Positions 25,666 to 35,434 of a stretch of 64,000 bases of DNA are shown here, one piece after another. This DNA comes from Halobacillus sp. Marseille-Q1614. GTDB lineage: Bacteria > Bacillota > Bacilli > Bacillales > Halobacillaceae. The stretch is from NCBI RefSeq assembly GCF_902809865.1, contig NZ_CADDWH010000001.1:1922001-1986000 (forward strand), in the 5' to 3' direction. The notes under the pieces were generated by a model. It did not search any database. It saw nothing but the letters and a program-made list of their open reading frames with translations, and was not told the origin of the DNA. A program made the position numbers and the translations under genes. Position 1 is the first letter of the stretch; each line of letters starts with the position of its first letter.

Positions 25666-26406
25666 TTATTGGTCCTTTCCACTCCAGGTTAATCCTTCCT
25701 CCGCAAGCTCAATATTTCCATTGTAAACATCTGCCGCTTCCTGCTTCAGCATATTTAAATCTCCAAAGTGAGGCAGATGACTGAGCCATAAGGTTTCGAC
25801 GTTTGCCTTTTCGGCCACTGATGCAGCTTCTTCACTCGTCATGTGGCCAGGCTTTTCACCATCCATTCCTTTATAAAAATTCGTGTCAGTGATGAGTAAA
25901 TCGGCAGCTTCGGCGAATGTACCGAGTTCTTCGAAGTGACTCGTGTCTGCTGTATAGACGACTGTCTCTGTACCATTACAGATTTTCAGCGCATAGCATG
26001 GTACAGGATGTTTGGTTTTTAAAAATTCGATCGTAAACGGTCCTATTTCCAGGGTTTGAGACGGATCGTAGGCAATTCCTTCTGTATATTGGTGAGTCAG
26101 CATTTCGAATGCCTGCCCATCCTCCTGATGCCCGTAAATAGGCAGGATATCAGAAGACTCATTTATCGTATTCTGCACAAGCCACGCGTATTGAAGTACT
26201 CCGATATCTGCTACGTGATCATGATGATAGTGCGAGAGAATCACCGCATCAAGATCCATAACTTCAAGTTTCTGCTGCACTCTGGCCAGTGCCCCGCTGC
26301 CGCAGTCAACAAGCAGGCTGAAATCGCCCTCTTCAATTAAATAGCTGGATGTGGCACTGTTTACCCCTGGGTAACCGCCCCAATACCCGATTGTCGTTAC
26401 TTTCAT
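25666..26406 (-). CDS. yhfI: Metallo-beta-lactamase-fold hydrolase YhfI
   Basis: A 246-residue MBL-fold protein related to RNase Z/AtsA-type hydrolases. Metal-binding signature SHYHHDH (58-64), further aspartate in YTADTSHF and histidine in LWLSHLPHF. SD AGGAGG precedes the ATG. Substrate unknown. Divergent from the small gene yhfH. Confidence 0.87.
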   Translation of the reverse strand: MKVTTIGYWGGYPGVNSATSSYLIEEGDFSLLVDCGSGALARVQQKLEVMDLDAVILSHYHHDHVADIGVLQYAWLVQNTINESSDILPIYGHQEDGQAFEMLTHQYTEGIAYDPSQTLEIGPFTIEFLKTKHPVPCYALKICNGTETVVYTADTSHFEELGTFAEAADLLITDTNFYKGMDGEKPGHMTSEEAASVAEKANVETLWLSHLPHFGDLNMLKQEAADVYNGNIELAEEGLTWSGKDQ

Positions 26407-26525
26407 AAAAGAAATCCTCCTTAGTTCTTTTTAACTATTTTTTAATTGTTTTATAACAGATTATTGATTTTTGAATATTGTTATAATACAATGACAATAC
26501 AATATTTCTTAGGAGGCGATTTTCC

Positions 26526-26654
26526 ATGATGAACGTTCTTGAATTCTTCCGTAACCTGCCTAAAAAACAATGTACAAAGTGTGGCCATGATATCAAGGAG
26601 CAGGCCGACTGCTACGGTAATGTCTGCCACGAATGCAGCCACCCTGCTCGTTAA
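26526..26654 (+). CDS. yhfH: YhfH family zinc-ribbon mini-protein
   Basis: A 42-residue protein beginning MMNVLEFFRNLPKKQC with cysteines at 16, 19, 29, 34 and 37, arranged CxxC...C....CxxC like a zinc ribbon. SD AGGAGG eight to nine bases before the first ATG. It is divergent from yhfI as in B. subtilis and matches the YhfH pattern (FFKNLPxKxCxxC). An extended -10 (TG-T-TATAAT near 26481) lies within ATTGT/ACAAT half-sites upstream. Function unknown. Confidence 0.82.
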   Translation: MMNVLEFFRNLPKKQCTKCGHDIKEQADCYGNVCHECSHPAR

Positions 26655-26698
26655 TAATAGTATTCCACAAAAAGACAACAGTGGAACATGGTTTCTTC

Positions 26699-26724
26699 AA
26701 CAGCTGACCAGCTGTTTTTTTTTG
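26699..26724 (+). terminator. Terminator of yhfH
   Basis: AACAGCT-gacc-AGCTGTT followed by nine T; a smaller TTCCAC/GTGGAA hairpin precedes it. Confidence 0.85.
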
Positions 26725-26782
26725 TCTAAAAAGAGGACAAGGAAAGGAGCAGATTCTCTCACGGAACAGCTTTTTTCGCCAT

Positions 26783-26807
26783 AAAAAAAGCCTCTTACTT
26801 AGAGGCT
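26783..26807 (-). terminator. Terminator of the LacI-family gene
   Basis: Minus-strand AGCCTCT-aagta-AGAGGCT followed by TTTTTTTAT; the stop codon of the regulator lies in the stem-loop. Confidence 0.8.
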
Positions 26808-27817
26808 GAAGGTACAACAGCTTGCACCCCTGTAGATTTTCGCTTAAACAGCTCATAAGGATAGACGTATCTATGTTCATGCGCCGTATGCTTATTACGT
26901 AATTTTTCTACAAGTACTTGAATAGCTTTTACCGCCATATCATCAACCGGCTGCTGAATTGTCGTAATAGCTGGAACCATGAGCAGGGAAAGCATCTGGT
27001 TATCGAACCCTACGACAGCCAAATCTTCTGGAACTCTCCACCCTTCCTGTGTCGCGGCATAGATGACTCCGGCTGCCACTTCATCTGAACCAGTAAAAAT
27101 TCCATCAACGTATGGATGATGTTCTTTTATATAATAAAAAGCTTTTCTTCCCTCTTCCACATTCAGTGTATGGCTGATTTCGAGATCCGGATTAAATTCA
27201 ATGTTGTGCTGTTGTAAAGCATGTAAAAAACCAAGCTTCCGCTCTTGGGTGATATGCGTGTGATGACCGCCCGTGGCATATGCCAAATGGCGGCAGCCCT
27301 GTTCTATTAAATGAAGTGTTGCTTCAAAAGCCGCTTGGCGATGATCAATATGTATCATCGAAATATGGTCGTTTTCCAAATATTCATTGCAGAGAACAAT
27401 GGGACCGGAAGCTAAAAATGGCTCAATATCCTTCCAGTCATTTGCTAAAGAAGCTAAGACTATCCCATCCACCTGCTTGGTTTTTAACAAATTCAGATAA
27501 TCCAGCTCTTTTTTCTTATTATCATGCGTCTGACAGACAATCACCTGATAGCCATAATCAGAAGCCTGTTCTTCAATCGATTCAATAAGACGGCCAAAAA
27601 ACGGGTTCGTTACCCTCGGCAAAAGCACCGCAATCGTTTCCGTCCGCTGACTCCGAAGACGGCGGGCCGAAGAATTCGGTACATACCCAAGCTGATTCAT
27701 CGCATCTAAAATCTTCTCTTTTTTCTCTTCTGTAACATAAGGCTGATCGTTTATGACCCGGGATACCGTCGTACGTGACAGCCCCGCCAGCTTTGCCACA
27801 TCTTCAATTGTCGCCAT
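26795..27817 (-). CDS. LacI-family transcriptional regulator
   Basis: A 340-residue LacI/GalR repressor starting MATIEDVAKLAGLSRTTVSRVI, hinge PNSSARRLRSQRT, effector domain with VTNPFFGRLIESIE and GFDNQMLSLLMVPAITTIQQP. ATG at 27817 has AGGGGGAG upstream; the longer frame from 27892 runs across the operator and is not conserved in type. It stands alone between yhfH and hemY, so its targets are unclear. A perfect cre-like operator lies 27-40 bp upstream of its start, suggesting autoregulation or CcpA control. Confidence 0.9.
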   Translation of the reverse strand: MATIEDVAKLAGLSRTTVSRVINDQPYVTEEKKEKILDAMNQLGYVPNSSARRLRSQRTETIAVLLPRVTNPFFGRLIESIEEQASDYGYQVIVCQTHDNKKKELDYLNLLKTKQVDGIVLASLANDWKDIEPFLASGPIVLCNEYLENDHISMIHIDHRQAAFEATLHLIEQGCRHLAYATGGHHTHITQERKLGFLHALQQHNIEFNPDLEISHTLNVEEGRKAFYYIKEHHPYVDGIFTGSDEVAAGVIYAATQEGWRVPEDLAVVGFDNQMLSLLMVPAITTIQQPVDDMAVKAIQVLVEKLRNKHTAHEHRYVYPYELFKRKSTGVQAVVPSASK

Positions 27818-27843
27818 CCTTACTCCCCCTGTTTGGCACAATT

Positions 27844-27857
27844 TGAAATCGTTTTCA
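27844..27857. promoter_or_regulatory. cre-type / LacI-family operator
   Basis: TGAAATCGTTTTCA fits TGWAANCGNTNWCA at all defined positions and has the central CG typical of LacI-family half-sites. Located just upstream of the LacI-family gene. Confidence 0.6.
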
Positions 27858-27913
27858 TAACAAATCATACTAAGACTCCTGCATTTATGCAACCCTTTTC
27901 ATTTCCGACGGAG

Positions 27914-27954
27914 GGTGTCAGGTACCGAAAGCTGGATTTTGTGGACCTGGTACC
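27914..27954. repeat. Degenerate GGTACC-type inverted repeat
   Basis: GGTGTCAGGTACC (27914-27926) and CCTGGTACC (27946-27954) form an imperfect inverted repeat with a 19-nt spacer. It resembles palindromic REP-like elements of bacilli, but only one copy is seen here. Confidence 0.3.
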
Positions 27955-27966
27955 GAGAGATAAAAG

Positions 27967-27995
27967 AAGAAAACCTGCAGGCAGTCTGCAGGTTT
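27967..27995 (-). terminator. Terminator of the hemEHY operon
   Basis: AAACCTGCAG-gcagt-CTGCAGGTTT; on the minus strand followed by TCTTCTTTTA, just past the hemY stop. Confidence 0.75.
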
Positions 27996-27999
27996 CCTC

Positions 28000-29397
28000 T
28001 TATAGGTGCAAGTATTGCAATACACGTTCGACGGCTGCTTCTCCCTGATCAATACAGTCAGGAAGCCCGATTCCGCGATAGGATCCTCCGGCTAAATAAA
28101 CTCCCGGTAGATGCTCGTCCATCTTCCTGTCTACTTCATCCATTCGATCTTTGTGACCAACTGAATATTGCGGCATAGAATCATACCAGCGTGTCACTAT
28201 TGAGAAATCAGGTTTTTCCGTGATATCCATAATTTGATTTAAATCATTTAGGGCGATGTCCGTAACTTCTTCATCCGACAGGTCCACGACTTCCTGATCG
28301 CCAGGCTTGCCGACATAACAGCGAAGCATGACTTTACCTTCAGGTGTTGTATGCGGCCACTTTTTATGGGTCCATGTACAAGCCGTAATCCGAAATGGAC
28401 TGTTTCTTGAAACGACAAATCCTGTACCATCGATATCCTTCTTAATGGCTGATTCATCAAATGTCATCGCCACATTTGCGACTGAAGTGGCTTTCATTCC
28501 TTTAAACGTATCAAAGAAATCGTATTGGGACAGCATCCGCTGCACGGAAAAATAAGGCGCTGCCAGCACAACAGCATCAGCTCTTTGGACCGTGCCATCA
28601 CTTAACAGCAAGTGGTACACGTCGGATTTTTTCTCGATATGATCGACAGCCATATTTTTTATAAAAGTGCCTTCATCCATTTGTGTTTCAATCGCCTCAA
28701 CAAGAGATTCCAATCCGCCGCGGAACGTACGGAACATACTTGGCTTCGGTTTGTTTTTCTGCGGCTTCGGTACAGTCTTTCTTAATCCTTTGATTAAGCT
28801 GCCGTATTCCTGCTCGAGCTGATAGAAGTTAGGAAATGTAGCCTGCAGGCTGAGATCGTCAATATTTCCGGCATAGATTCCAGACAACAGCGGTTCGATC
28901 AGATTTTCGACGACTTGGTTTCCTAGACGTCTTCTGAAAAATAAACCAAGCGATTGATCGCCTTCTGTTTCTTTTTTCGATTTCACTACATCTAATACTG
29001 CGCGTGCTTTACCAGCAAGTGTAAACAATCCTGAAAAAAGAAACGGGCGGATACGGGTTGGAACGCCCATAAACGAGCCGCTCGGCATCTTATGCAATTT
29101 CTGACCGACAAGAATATAAGACTGACCCGTCCCATTTGGTACAAGATCGCCTTCTAATCCCAGTTCTTCGGCGAGTCTTGTCGCGCTCTTCTTTCTTTCA
29201 AGAAAGGAATCGGGGCCCCGCTCAATTGTAAAGCCGTCGCGCTTTACCGTTTGAATTTTACCGCCAAGCTTTTCACCCGCTTCTATTAAATGAATATCAA
29301 GCGGGAGCTGTTTCTCCCGCTTTTCTTTTTGTAAATAGTAAGCTGCTGTTAAGCCGGCAATTCCACCGCCGACAATGACTACTTTTCTTCTATCCAT
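28000..29397 (-). CDS. hemY: Coproporphyrinogen III oxidase (HemY/CgoX)
   Basis: FAD enzyme oxidising coproporphyrinogen III to coproporphyrin III in the Gram-positive heme pathway. The 465-residue product starts with the dinucleotide-binding motif VIVGGGIAGLTAAYYL and has ERGPDSFL and, near the C-terminus, GVYLAGGSYRGIGLPDCI. The start is 2 bp after the hemH stop, with SD GGGAG. Third gene of hemE-hemH-hemY, the B. subtilis order. Confidence 0.94.
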   Translation of the reverse strand: MDRRKVVIVGGGIAGLTAAYYLQKEKREKQLPLDIHLIEAGEKLGGKIQTVKRDGFTIERGPDSFLERKKSATRLAEELGLEGDLVPNGTGQSYILVGQKLHKMPSGSFMGVPTRIRPFLFSGLFTLAGKARAVLDVVKSKKETEGDQSLGLFFRRRLGNQVVENLIEPLLSGIYAGNIDDLSLQATFPNFYQLEQEYGSLIKGLRKTVPKPQKNKPKPSMFRTFRGGLESLVEAIETQMDEGTFIKNMAVDHIEKKSDVYHLLLSDGTVQRADAVVLAAPYFSVQRMLSQYDFFDTFKGMKATSVANVAMTFDESAIKKDIDGTGFVVSRNSPFRITACTWTHKKWPHTTPEGKVMLRCYVGKPGDQEVVDLSDEEVTDIALNDLNQIMDITEKPDFSIVTRWYDSMPQYSVGHKDRMDEVDRKMDEHLPGVYLAGGSYRGIGLPDCIDQGEAAVERVLQYLHL

Positions 29398-29399
29398 AA

Positions 29400-30335
29400 T
29401 TACTCCCGTTCTTCCAGTTTAGCCAGGACGACACCGGCTAATGTCCGGATGAATTTAGGATGAGTGTTCGGCATTTCAGGGCGGTAGTATTCGGCACCTA
29501 ATTCGTGGCAGACAATTTTACATTCGTAATCATTATCATAAAGAACTTCTAAATGATCGGAAACAAAGCCGACAGGAGCATAAACGAAAGAGCGATAGCC
29601 TTTTTCGTTAAAAAGATCGCGGGTTAAGTCCTGCACATCGGGCCCAATCCAGGGGTCTGGGGTATTCCCTTCACTCTGCCAGCCAATTTCATATTGGGTA
29701 ATGCCTGTTTCTTCAGAAATCAATTCAGCCGTACGTTTCAGCTGATCAGGATATGGATCTCCGCCTTCTAATATTTTTTCTGGCAGGCTGTGGGCAGAAA
29801 CGATTAAGCAAGCTTCTGCTTTTTCTTCTTCACTCATTTTACCGTACTCGCTGAGAATCTGCTCACTCCAGTAGTCGATGAAACCAGGAGCCTCATACCA
29901 GCTTTCTACTGAACGGATGGTGATACCGTGCTTATCGGCTTCTTCCTTCGCGCGTCCGTTGTAAGACTTAACACTGTAAGTGGAATAATGAGGAGCCAGA
30001 ACGATCGATACGGCTTCAGTAATACCATCTTCAGCCATTTGAGAGACAGCATCTTCAACAAACGGCTCAATGTGCTTTAAGCCTAAGTACATTTTAAACT
30101 CCACTTCATCCTGCTCTTCGTTAAGCGTGTTTTGAAGGGATGCCGCCTGATCTTCTGTAATTCTCGCAAGAGGAGAGATGCCTCCAATCGCATTGTAGCG
30201 GTCTCGTAAGTCCTGAAGCATTTCATCAGACGGTTTACGCCCTCTGCGAATATGTGTGTAATATCTTTCTAAATCCTCTTCTTTATACGGCGTTCCGTAT
30301 GCCATAACGAGTAACCCTACTTGCCTTTTTTCCAT
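29400..30335 (-). CDS. hemH: Coproporphyrin ferrochelatase
   Basis: Inserts Fe2+ into coproporphyrin III. 311 residues (B. subtilis 310). Conserved ferrochelatase segments: [22 protein letters not shown], the metal-site histidine in [11 protein letters not shown], and [16 protein letters not shown] with the catalytic glutamate. The ATG at 30335 has AAGAGGTG six bases upstream; the in-frame GTG at 30344 is part of that SD. Confidence 0.94.
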   Translation of the reverse strand: MEKRQVGLLVMAYGTPYKEEDLERYYTHIRRGRKPSDEMLQDLRDRYNAIGGISPLARITEDQAASLQNTLNEEQDEVEFKMYLGLKHIEPFVEDAVSQMAEDGITEAVSIVLAPHYSTYSVKSYNGRAKEEADKHGITIRSVESWYEAPGFIDYWSEQILSEYGKMSEEEKAEACLIVSAHSLPEKILEGGDPYPDQLKRTAELISEETGITQYEIGWQSEGNTPDPWIGPDVQDLTRDLFNEKGYRSFVYAPVGFVSDHLEVLYDNDYECKIVCHELGAEYYRPEMPNTHPKFIRTLAGVVLAKLEERE

Positions 30336-30347
30336 TATCGTCACCTC

Positions 30348-31382
30348 TTAATTCTTATTAGAATATTCGTGAATGAGCTGTGTTAATCGTTTTAACGTGT
30401 CTGGTTGAATATCAGGAGTGACTCCATGCCCTAAGTTAAAAATGTGGGCTGGGTGCTGTTTCCCTTCATCAATGATCTGCTTCGCGCGTTTTTCAATCAC
30501 GCTCCAGTCTGCTAAAAGAATGGATGGATCAAGGTTTCCTTGTAAAGGCTTCGTAATGCCCCAGTTTCGAGCTTCTGTAATCGATGTTCGCCAGTCTAGC
30601 CCCATAACGTCTAATGGCAGATCGTTCCACTCAAGCGCCAGATGACGCGCGCCGACACCAAACATAATCAAAGGAACCTCAAGCGATTGAAGCTCATTAA
30701 AAATTCGTTCCATAACCGGTTTAATAAAGGTGCGATAGTCCTCTGCATTTAAGGCTCCTACCCAGGAATCAAAGACCTGAATCGCACTCGCGCCTGCTTC
30801 AACTTGAGCTCTTACGTAAGAAATCGATGTGTCTGCGAGTTTATCCATTAACGCAAACCATGTTTCCGGCTCGCTGTACATTAAAGCTTTAGTCTTATTG
30901 TAATTTTTTGAAGGGCCGCCCTCAATCATATAGCTTGCCAGTGTAAATGGAGCCCCTGTAAATCCGATTAATGGGACATTGAGCTGTTCTTTTGTTAAAA
31001 GACGGATCGTATCCATGACGTAGGAAACGTCGGATTCGGGATCGATCGTGCCAAGTTTATCAATATCGGCTTTAGAACGGATCGGGTTAGCGATTACAGG
31101 GCCGATTCCTTTTTTAATATCAACGTCTACCCCGATCGCCGGCAGGGGAGTCATAATATCTTTATAAAGAATTGCGGCATCGACTCCATACTGTTCCACC
31201 GGAAGTCGTGTGACATAAGCGCCCAGCTCAGGCTGGTGTGTAATTTCAAATAGAGAATATTTTTCTTTCAGCTTACGATATTCAGGCTGTGAACGCCCGG
31301 CCTGCCTCATATACCAGACAGGGGTATGGTCCGTTTCTTCGCCTCTGAATGCTTTTAAAATTGTGTCATTAAATGGTTTCAT
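30348..31382 (-). CDS. hemE: Uroporphyrinogen decarboxylase
   Basis: Converts uroporphyrinogen III to coproporphyrinogen III. 344 residues with the signatures [16 protein letters not shown] and [17 protein letters not shown]. First gene of the hem operon, head-on to nothing and separated from pbpF by about 120 bp, so the operon promoter lies in 31383-31505; I see no clear consensus there. Confidence 0.95.
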   Translation of the reverse strand: MKPFNDTILKAFRGEETDHTPVWYMRQAGRSQPEYRKLKEKYSLFEITHQPELGAYVTRLPVEQYGVDAAILYKDIMTPLPAIGVDVDIKKGIGPVIANPIRSKADIDKLGTIDPESDVSYVMDTIRLLTKEQLNVPLIGFTGAPFTLASYMIEGGPSKNYNKTKALMYSEPETWFALMDKLADTSISYVRAQVEAGASAIQVFDSWVGALNAEDYRTFIKPVMERIFNELQSLEVPLIMFGVGARHLALEWNDLPLDVMGLDWRTSITEARNWGITKPLQGNLDPSILLADWSVIEKRAKQIIDEGKQHPAHIFNLGHGVTPDIQPDTLKRLTQLIHEYSNKN

Positions 31383-31505
31383 AGTCCTGCATAACTCCTT
31401 TATTCACGTTCAACCTTTTTCCGACTTCAACTATACCTATAAATGTCCGCAATGTATAGAAAAATGATATAGTTGTCACGAGATTGTGCTTATTTTCACA
31501 GAACG

Positions 31506-33668
31506 CTAATTTATCGTCACGACATTGGAAGCTTCCCCTTCAAGTCCTGTAAGCGGGTCGAACGGAACGACCACATAACTCGTTTCTCCAAAAACGTCGG
31601 TGCCGCTTACATTAACTTCCCCTTTTCCAGTCACTCTGCCTACCATTTGACGGCTGTCTTCCTCAAGCCGGTAAATACGGTAAATGACGCGTTTATCCTC
31701 CCCAGGTGTCCACGTGATTTGATCAGAGAATAAACTCCAGCCCCCAAATCCCCCTGAACCTGAAGCATCAGTGATTTCCGGAAGGGTAATTGGTACTGGC
31801 AGTTCTTTTTGCCCCTCTGGTTTTTTAAAGCTTTCTAATAAATCTCTCTTTTCATCAATGTCCGATAAAATGGTTTTCATGAGCGCTGTTGGATATTCAC
31901 TTCCGCCGGTTAAATAGGAATCTTCCGCTGAAGAATCGTATCCCATCCACAACGTCCCTACATAATCAGGCGTATAGCCGGTAAACCAGACATCTTTATT
32001 CTGGCCTTCTACAGTAGGATGCTGCTGGGTGCCTGTTTTTCCTGCCAATGCTTTCGAATAGCTTCCGGCCTGAGCCGTTCCGGAATCGACTGTAGTTTCA
32101 AGTATTTGTGTCATTTCCCACGCTGTCTGCTGATTAAAAACCTGCTTTTCGCTCTGCTTGTGCTCATGAATGGCTCTCCCATTTCTATCGATAATCTTCT
32201 CGATGGTATGGCCGTCTGTTTGTTTGCCGTTATTTGCAAACGTTCGATACGCTTCTGTCAGCTGCATCGGAGTATACCCTTTAGATAACCCGCCAAGAGC
32301 TATTGCTAAACCTTCATCCTCTGTAGGCAATCCTAACTTGTCTAAGTACTCTTTTGAATAAGAAATGCCCATTTGATCAAGCAGCCATACTGCTGGAGCA
32401 TTTTTCGAATCAACAATTGCCTTGTAAATTGAGGTCATCCCGTCATATTGCCCATCATAATTAGTCGGTGTATAACCACCATAACTCTGTTTTTCATCAA
32501 CAAGCAGTGAATACGGGATATACTTTTTGTCCATAAGAGCCGGTCCATATACAGCCAGCGGTTTAATGACAGATCCCGGCTGCTTCCTAGTCAAGGCATG
32601 ATTGGTTTGGCCATGCTTATAATCCCTACCCCCAACGATCGCTTTGTAAGCACCGGTGGCCTGGTCCATTAACGTAAAAGCTCCTTCTGCCTTACCATTT
32701 GAACCAGGAGCGAATTTGCCTTCTTTCATATGTCGTGCCGAAAGCTTTTGGATTTCAGGATCTATCTCTACAATGATTTGATAACCACCGCGTTTTAACT
32801 CATCACGGCTTATGTTATATTTCTTTGCTGCTTCTGAAATAACCGCATCCACGTAGCTGTTACTCCACGTTTCTGTGTTCTCTTCGCCTCTCTCCACACC
32901 AAGTGTCGCTCCCTGCAGACTAACCATTTCTTCCGCTTCTATCACATCAGCTGCTTCCATTCGGGATAACACAATATTTCGTCGTTCGAGAGCCTGCTTT
33001 GGATTTTCAAATGGTGAATAATTATTGGGTGCTTTAGGAAGCCCTGCTAATAACGCCCCTTGAGATATGGAAAGCTCACGAACAGAAGTGTTAAAGTAAG
33101 TTTTTGCGGCTTCTTCCACCCCATAAACACCTTTCCCGAAATAAATCGTATTTAAATACAATTCTAATATTTTATCCTTCGAATAATGGCGCTCCAAATA
33201 TATAGCCGCCATCACTTCTTTTGTCTTTCTCATCCACGACTTATCATTCGTTAAAAAAAGATTTTTAACAAGCTGCTGGGTAATTGTGCTCCCGCCTTCA
33301 ACTTTCCCCATAGCGATGATATCCCGATAGACCGCCCGTAAAATAGCTTTCGGATCAAGTCCTTCATGCTGATAAAAACGTTCATCTTCTACAGCAATAA
33401 AAGCCTGCTTCACGTGCTCCGGAATATCTTCTAAAGAAATGAGCGTCCGATTTTCGGTATACATCCGCTCTATGATTTGTCCGTCTTTTGTTTCTATAGT
33501 CGTAGCTGAGTTTAACACGAGCTTTTCCTCAGAAACGATAAAATACCCTCCAGTGAAGATGATCATAAAGCCAGTAAAAGCCAGTAGTGTGAAAATAACG
33601 AAAGTACCTGCGGCCCATTTAGCTTTTCTCGACCATTCTGGGGGCCTGAATAGTTTTATAGTTTTCAA
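31506..33668 (-). CDS. pbpF: Class A penicillin-binding protein PbpF
   Basis: Bifunctional glycosyltransferase/transpeptidase building peptidoglycan outside the membrane. 720 residues: cytoplasmic start, one membrane helix (about 18-41), glycosyltransferase domain with catalytic-Glu motif VEDERFYQHEGLD and GGSTITQQL, transpeptidase motifs PGSVIKP (SxxK), SKN (SxN) and GKTGTQ (KTG), and a C-terminal fibronectin-III-like module (about 640-720). Next to hemE as in B. subtilis, where PbpF acts in sporulation and germination wall synthesis. Confidence 0.92.
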   Translation of the reverse strand: MKTIKLFRPPEWSRKAKWAAGTFVIFTLLAFTGFMIIFTGGYFIVSEEKLVLNSATTIETKDGQIIERMYTENRTLISLEDIPEHVKQAFIAVEDERFYQHEGLDPKAILRAVYRDIIAMGKVEGGSTITQQLVKNLFLTNDKSWMRKTKEVMAAIYLERHYSKDKILELYLNTIYFGKGVYGVEEAAKTYFNTSVRELSISQGALLAGLPKAPNNYSPFENPKQALERRNIVLSRMEAADVIEAEEMVSLQGATLGVERGEENTETWSNSYVDAVISEAAKKYNISRDELKRGGYQIIVEIDPEIQKLSARHMKEGKFAPGSNGKAEGAFTLMDQATGAYKAIVGGRDYKHGQTNHALTRKQPGSVIKPLAVYGPALMDKKYIPYSLLVDEKQSYGGYTPTNYDGQYDGMTSIYKAIVDSKNAPAVWLLDQMGISYSKEYLDKLGLPTEDEGLAIALGGLSKGYTPMQLTEAYRTFANNGKQTDGHTIEKIIDRNGRAIHEHKQSEKQVFNQQTAWEMTQILETTVDSGTAQAGSYSKALAGKTGTQQHPTVEGQNKDVWFTGYTPDYVGTLWMGYDSSAEDSYLTGGSEYPTALMKTILSDIDEKRDLLESFKKPEGQKELPVPITLPEITDASGSGGFGGWSLFSDQITWTPGEDKRVIYRIYRLEEDSRQMVGRVTGKGEVNVSGTDVFGETSYVVVPFDPLTGLEGEASNVVTIN

Positions 33669-33750
33669 CCGTTGTGCATCCTCTCTCTAAACTTGCGGTA
33701 TCATACAGTCAATTGCTACACTTTACTTAATAAGGAAAGGAGTTTTCCAT

Positions 33751-34257
33751 ATGAACGTATCTATGACAAATGGTACCTTAAATTATTTAGTAAAGCTAGC
33801 TGCTGAACACAAGGAGGACAACCTCCTATTAATGCAGGAACGGGACAAAACAGTCGCCTATTATGAAGGGGACCACCCTTCTTTCTTCAAAGAAGGCCGC
33901 GATTATGAAGTAGTTGAAAATGTAGGTCAGGTTCAGTCCTCCGGGTTTGTCGTTATGAATAACATTCCTGTATCTGATGAAGGACGCCCTGTTTTTGAAG
34001 ACCGATTCAAAAAACGGGTCGGCCAGGTGGAGAATATGGAAGGATTTCAGGCGATTCGCATCTTAAGGCCAAAGAAAGGCAATACTTACGTCGTCTTTAC
34101 TCAGTGGCGCAATGAACAGGATTTTGAAGACTGGAAAAACTCTAAAGAATTCGAGAAGGCACATGCCAACTCCGGACCACAGCATAAACAAAAGCCTTCT
34201 TTTATTGACGGAAAGCCTTATATTACGAAATATTATATGATACAGCCGGAAGAATAA
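33751..34257 (+). CDS. hmoB: Heme-degrading monooxygenase HmoB
   Basis: A 168-residue protein with a C-terminal antibiotic-biosynthesis-monooxygenase (ABM) domain: NMEGFQAIRILRPKKGNTYV, VVFTQWRNEQDFEDWKNS and EFEKAHAN. Size and position beside pbpF match B. subtilis HmoB (YhgC, 166 residues), which opens heme to release iron. SD AAAGGAG precedes the ATG. Consistent with an iron/heme theme in this part of the window. Confidence 0.87.
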   Translation: MNVSMTNGTLNYLVKLAAEHKEDNLLLMQERDKTVAYYEGDHPSFFKEGRDYEVVENVGQVQSSGFVVMNNIPVSDEGRPVFEDRFKKRVGQVENMEGFQAIRILRPKKGNTYVVFTQWRNEQDFEDWKNSKEFEKAHANSGPQHKQKPSFIDGKPYITKYYMIQPEE

Positions 34258-34289
34258 AAAAGAGAGCGGTTTTTTATACCTAGGTAGAA

Positions 34290-34337
34290 AAAAAAACTTG
34301 CAGGGATACTCTAGAGTATCCCTGCAAGTTTTTTTGT
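34290..34337. terminator. Bidirectional terminator, hmoB / thioredoxin-like gene
   Basis: A 36-bp perfect palindrome (34295-34330) with arms AACTTGCAGGGATACTCT/AGAGTATCCCTGCAAGTT and no spacer, flanked by A8 and T7. Confidence 0.85.
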
Positions 34338-34363
34338 GGTCAATCACCAACCACGCTTCTCTT

Positions 34364-34843
34364 TTATTCAGAGGCTAGAACTTCTTCTTCAAAGAAAGCT
34401 TCGAAATTGCTCATATCCTGTGCTCCAACAATCCGGGATTGTTCTTCTCCATTCTCGTAGTGTACAAGCGTTGGAGTGGATTGAATCTGATATTCCTGCC
34501 ATTGATCTTCAAATTCTAATAAGTTCAATTTTTTCATATCAACATTCATATCCTGTGCAAGCGGTACCAGATCTGGCGTAGTATTCTGACAGTGTACGCA
34601 ATCAGGGCTGTAGAAATACACGGTTACCGGATCACCTGATTCTACTTTTTCCCGCAGTTCATCAGGAAGGATTTGATTTTGATAGTTAGGGTCCTCCAAC
34701 TGTTCAATTGTGCCCTGCTCTAAGTTTTCTTTTCCATAAGGATTATCTTCACTTTGCTGTGAGTTTTGATAATTTACTACAAAAGTTAAGGCCACCACTA
34801 GGATTACTAACACGGTACCAAAGATAATCATTTTTTTCTTCAT
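34364..34843 (-). CDS. Membrane-anchored thioredoxin-like protein
   Basis: 159 residues: N-terminal anchor (about 5-23), then a thioredoxin fold with redox motif CVHC (82-85) in YFYSPDCVHC and the cis-proline in IQSTPTLVHY. It follows bdbC by 6 bp, so it is very likely the extracytoplasmic thiol partner that BdbC re-oxidises, analogous to BdbD/BdbA. CVHC is unlike the CGPC of cytoplasmic thioredoxin and suits an oxidase or isomerase role. Gene symbol left empty because orthology is uncertain. Confidence 0.85.
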   Translation of the reverse strand: MKKKMIIFGTVLVILVVALTFVVNYQNSQQSEDNPYGKENLEQGTIEQLEDPNYQNQILPDELREKVESGDPVTVYFYSPDCVHCQNTTPDLVPLAQDMNVDMKKLNLLEFEDQWQEYQIQSTPTLVHYENGEEQSRIVGAQDMSNFEAFFEEEVLASE

Positions 34844-34849
34844 AAGACG

Positions 34850-35269
34850 TTATCTCCTTTGTCCACGGATCATTAGAATGTGACTGATAAAAATAATAAT
34901 AAAACCTGTACCTGCTAAAAATGGGATCGTAATAAAACCTAAGTAGTTAATATACTCCGCATTACAAGGTACGACTCCACAGGCGTCACCTGCTGATTGA
35001 AAAGCAGGAACCTTTTGAACTAAGTAATGATAAATCGAAATACACCCGCCCATCCCGCTTAAAAACAAACCGGCATAAGCGATCGAAGTATTTTTCTTAA
35101 GCATTGCGGCACCATAAATGACTACTAATGGATACATAAATATCCTCTGAAACCAACACATTTCACATGGAACGTATCCCATTACTTCTGAGAAAAACAA
35201 ACTCCCTGCTGTAGCCGTTAAAGCGGCAGCCCATGCCACAAATAACCAAGTTTCGCTTTGTTTATTCAT
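34850..35269 (-). CDS. bdbC: Thiol-disulfide oxidoreductase BdbC (DsbB-like)
   Basis: A 139-residue, four-helix membrane protein that passes electrons from extracytoplasmic thiols to quinone. CEMC at 35-38 and a second pair at C97/C102 (ACGVVPC) are the two DsbB-type redox pairs. SD AAGGAACGG before the ATG. Operon with the thioredoxin-like gene. Confidence 0.92.
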   Translation of the reverse strand: MNKQSETWLFVAWAAALTATAGSLFFSEVMGYVPCEMCWFQRIFMYPLVVIYGAAMLKKNTSIAYAGLFLSGMGGCISIYHYLVQKVPAFQSAGDACGVVPCNAEYINYLGFITIPFLAGTGFIIIFISHILMIRGQRR

Positions 35270-35434
35270 ACTTACCGTTCCTTTCTACCTCTCCCATCTG
35301 CAATTATACTAGGTATTTATATGAAAGCAAAACAGTTTATCTGCTCCAAATTCAGTTCCAAGGTTTTACGTTTAAAGAAGGAAAATAAGGGAATATTTTT
35401 TAATGTGCTACTATTTATGGAAAGGATGAATGAA

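Noticed and set aside
35258-35434. N-terminal extension of the ferritin-like protein
   Set aside because: The stretch lacks homology to ferritins and overlaps the bdbC start; a good SD precedes the ATG at 35435.
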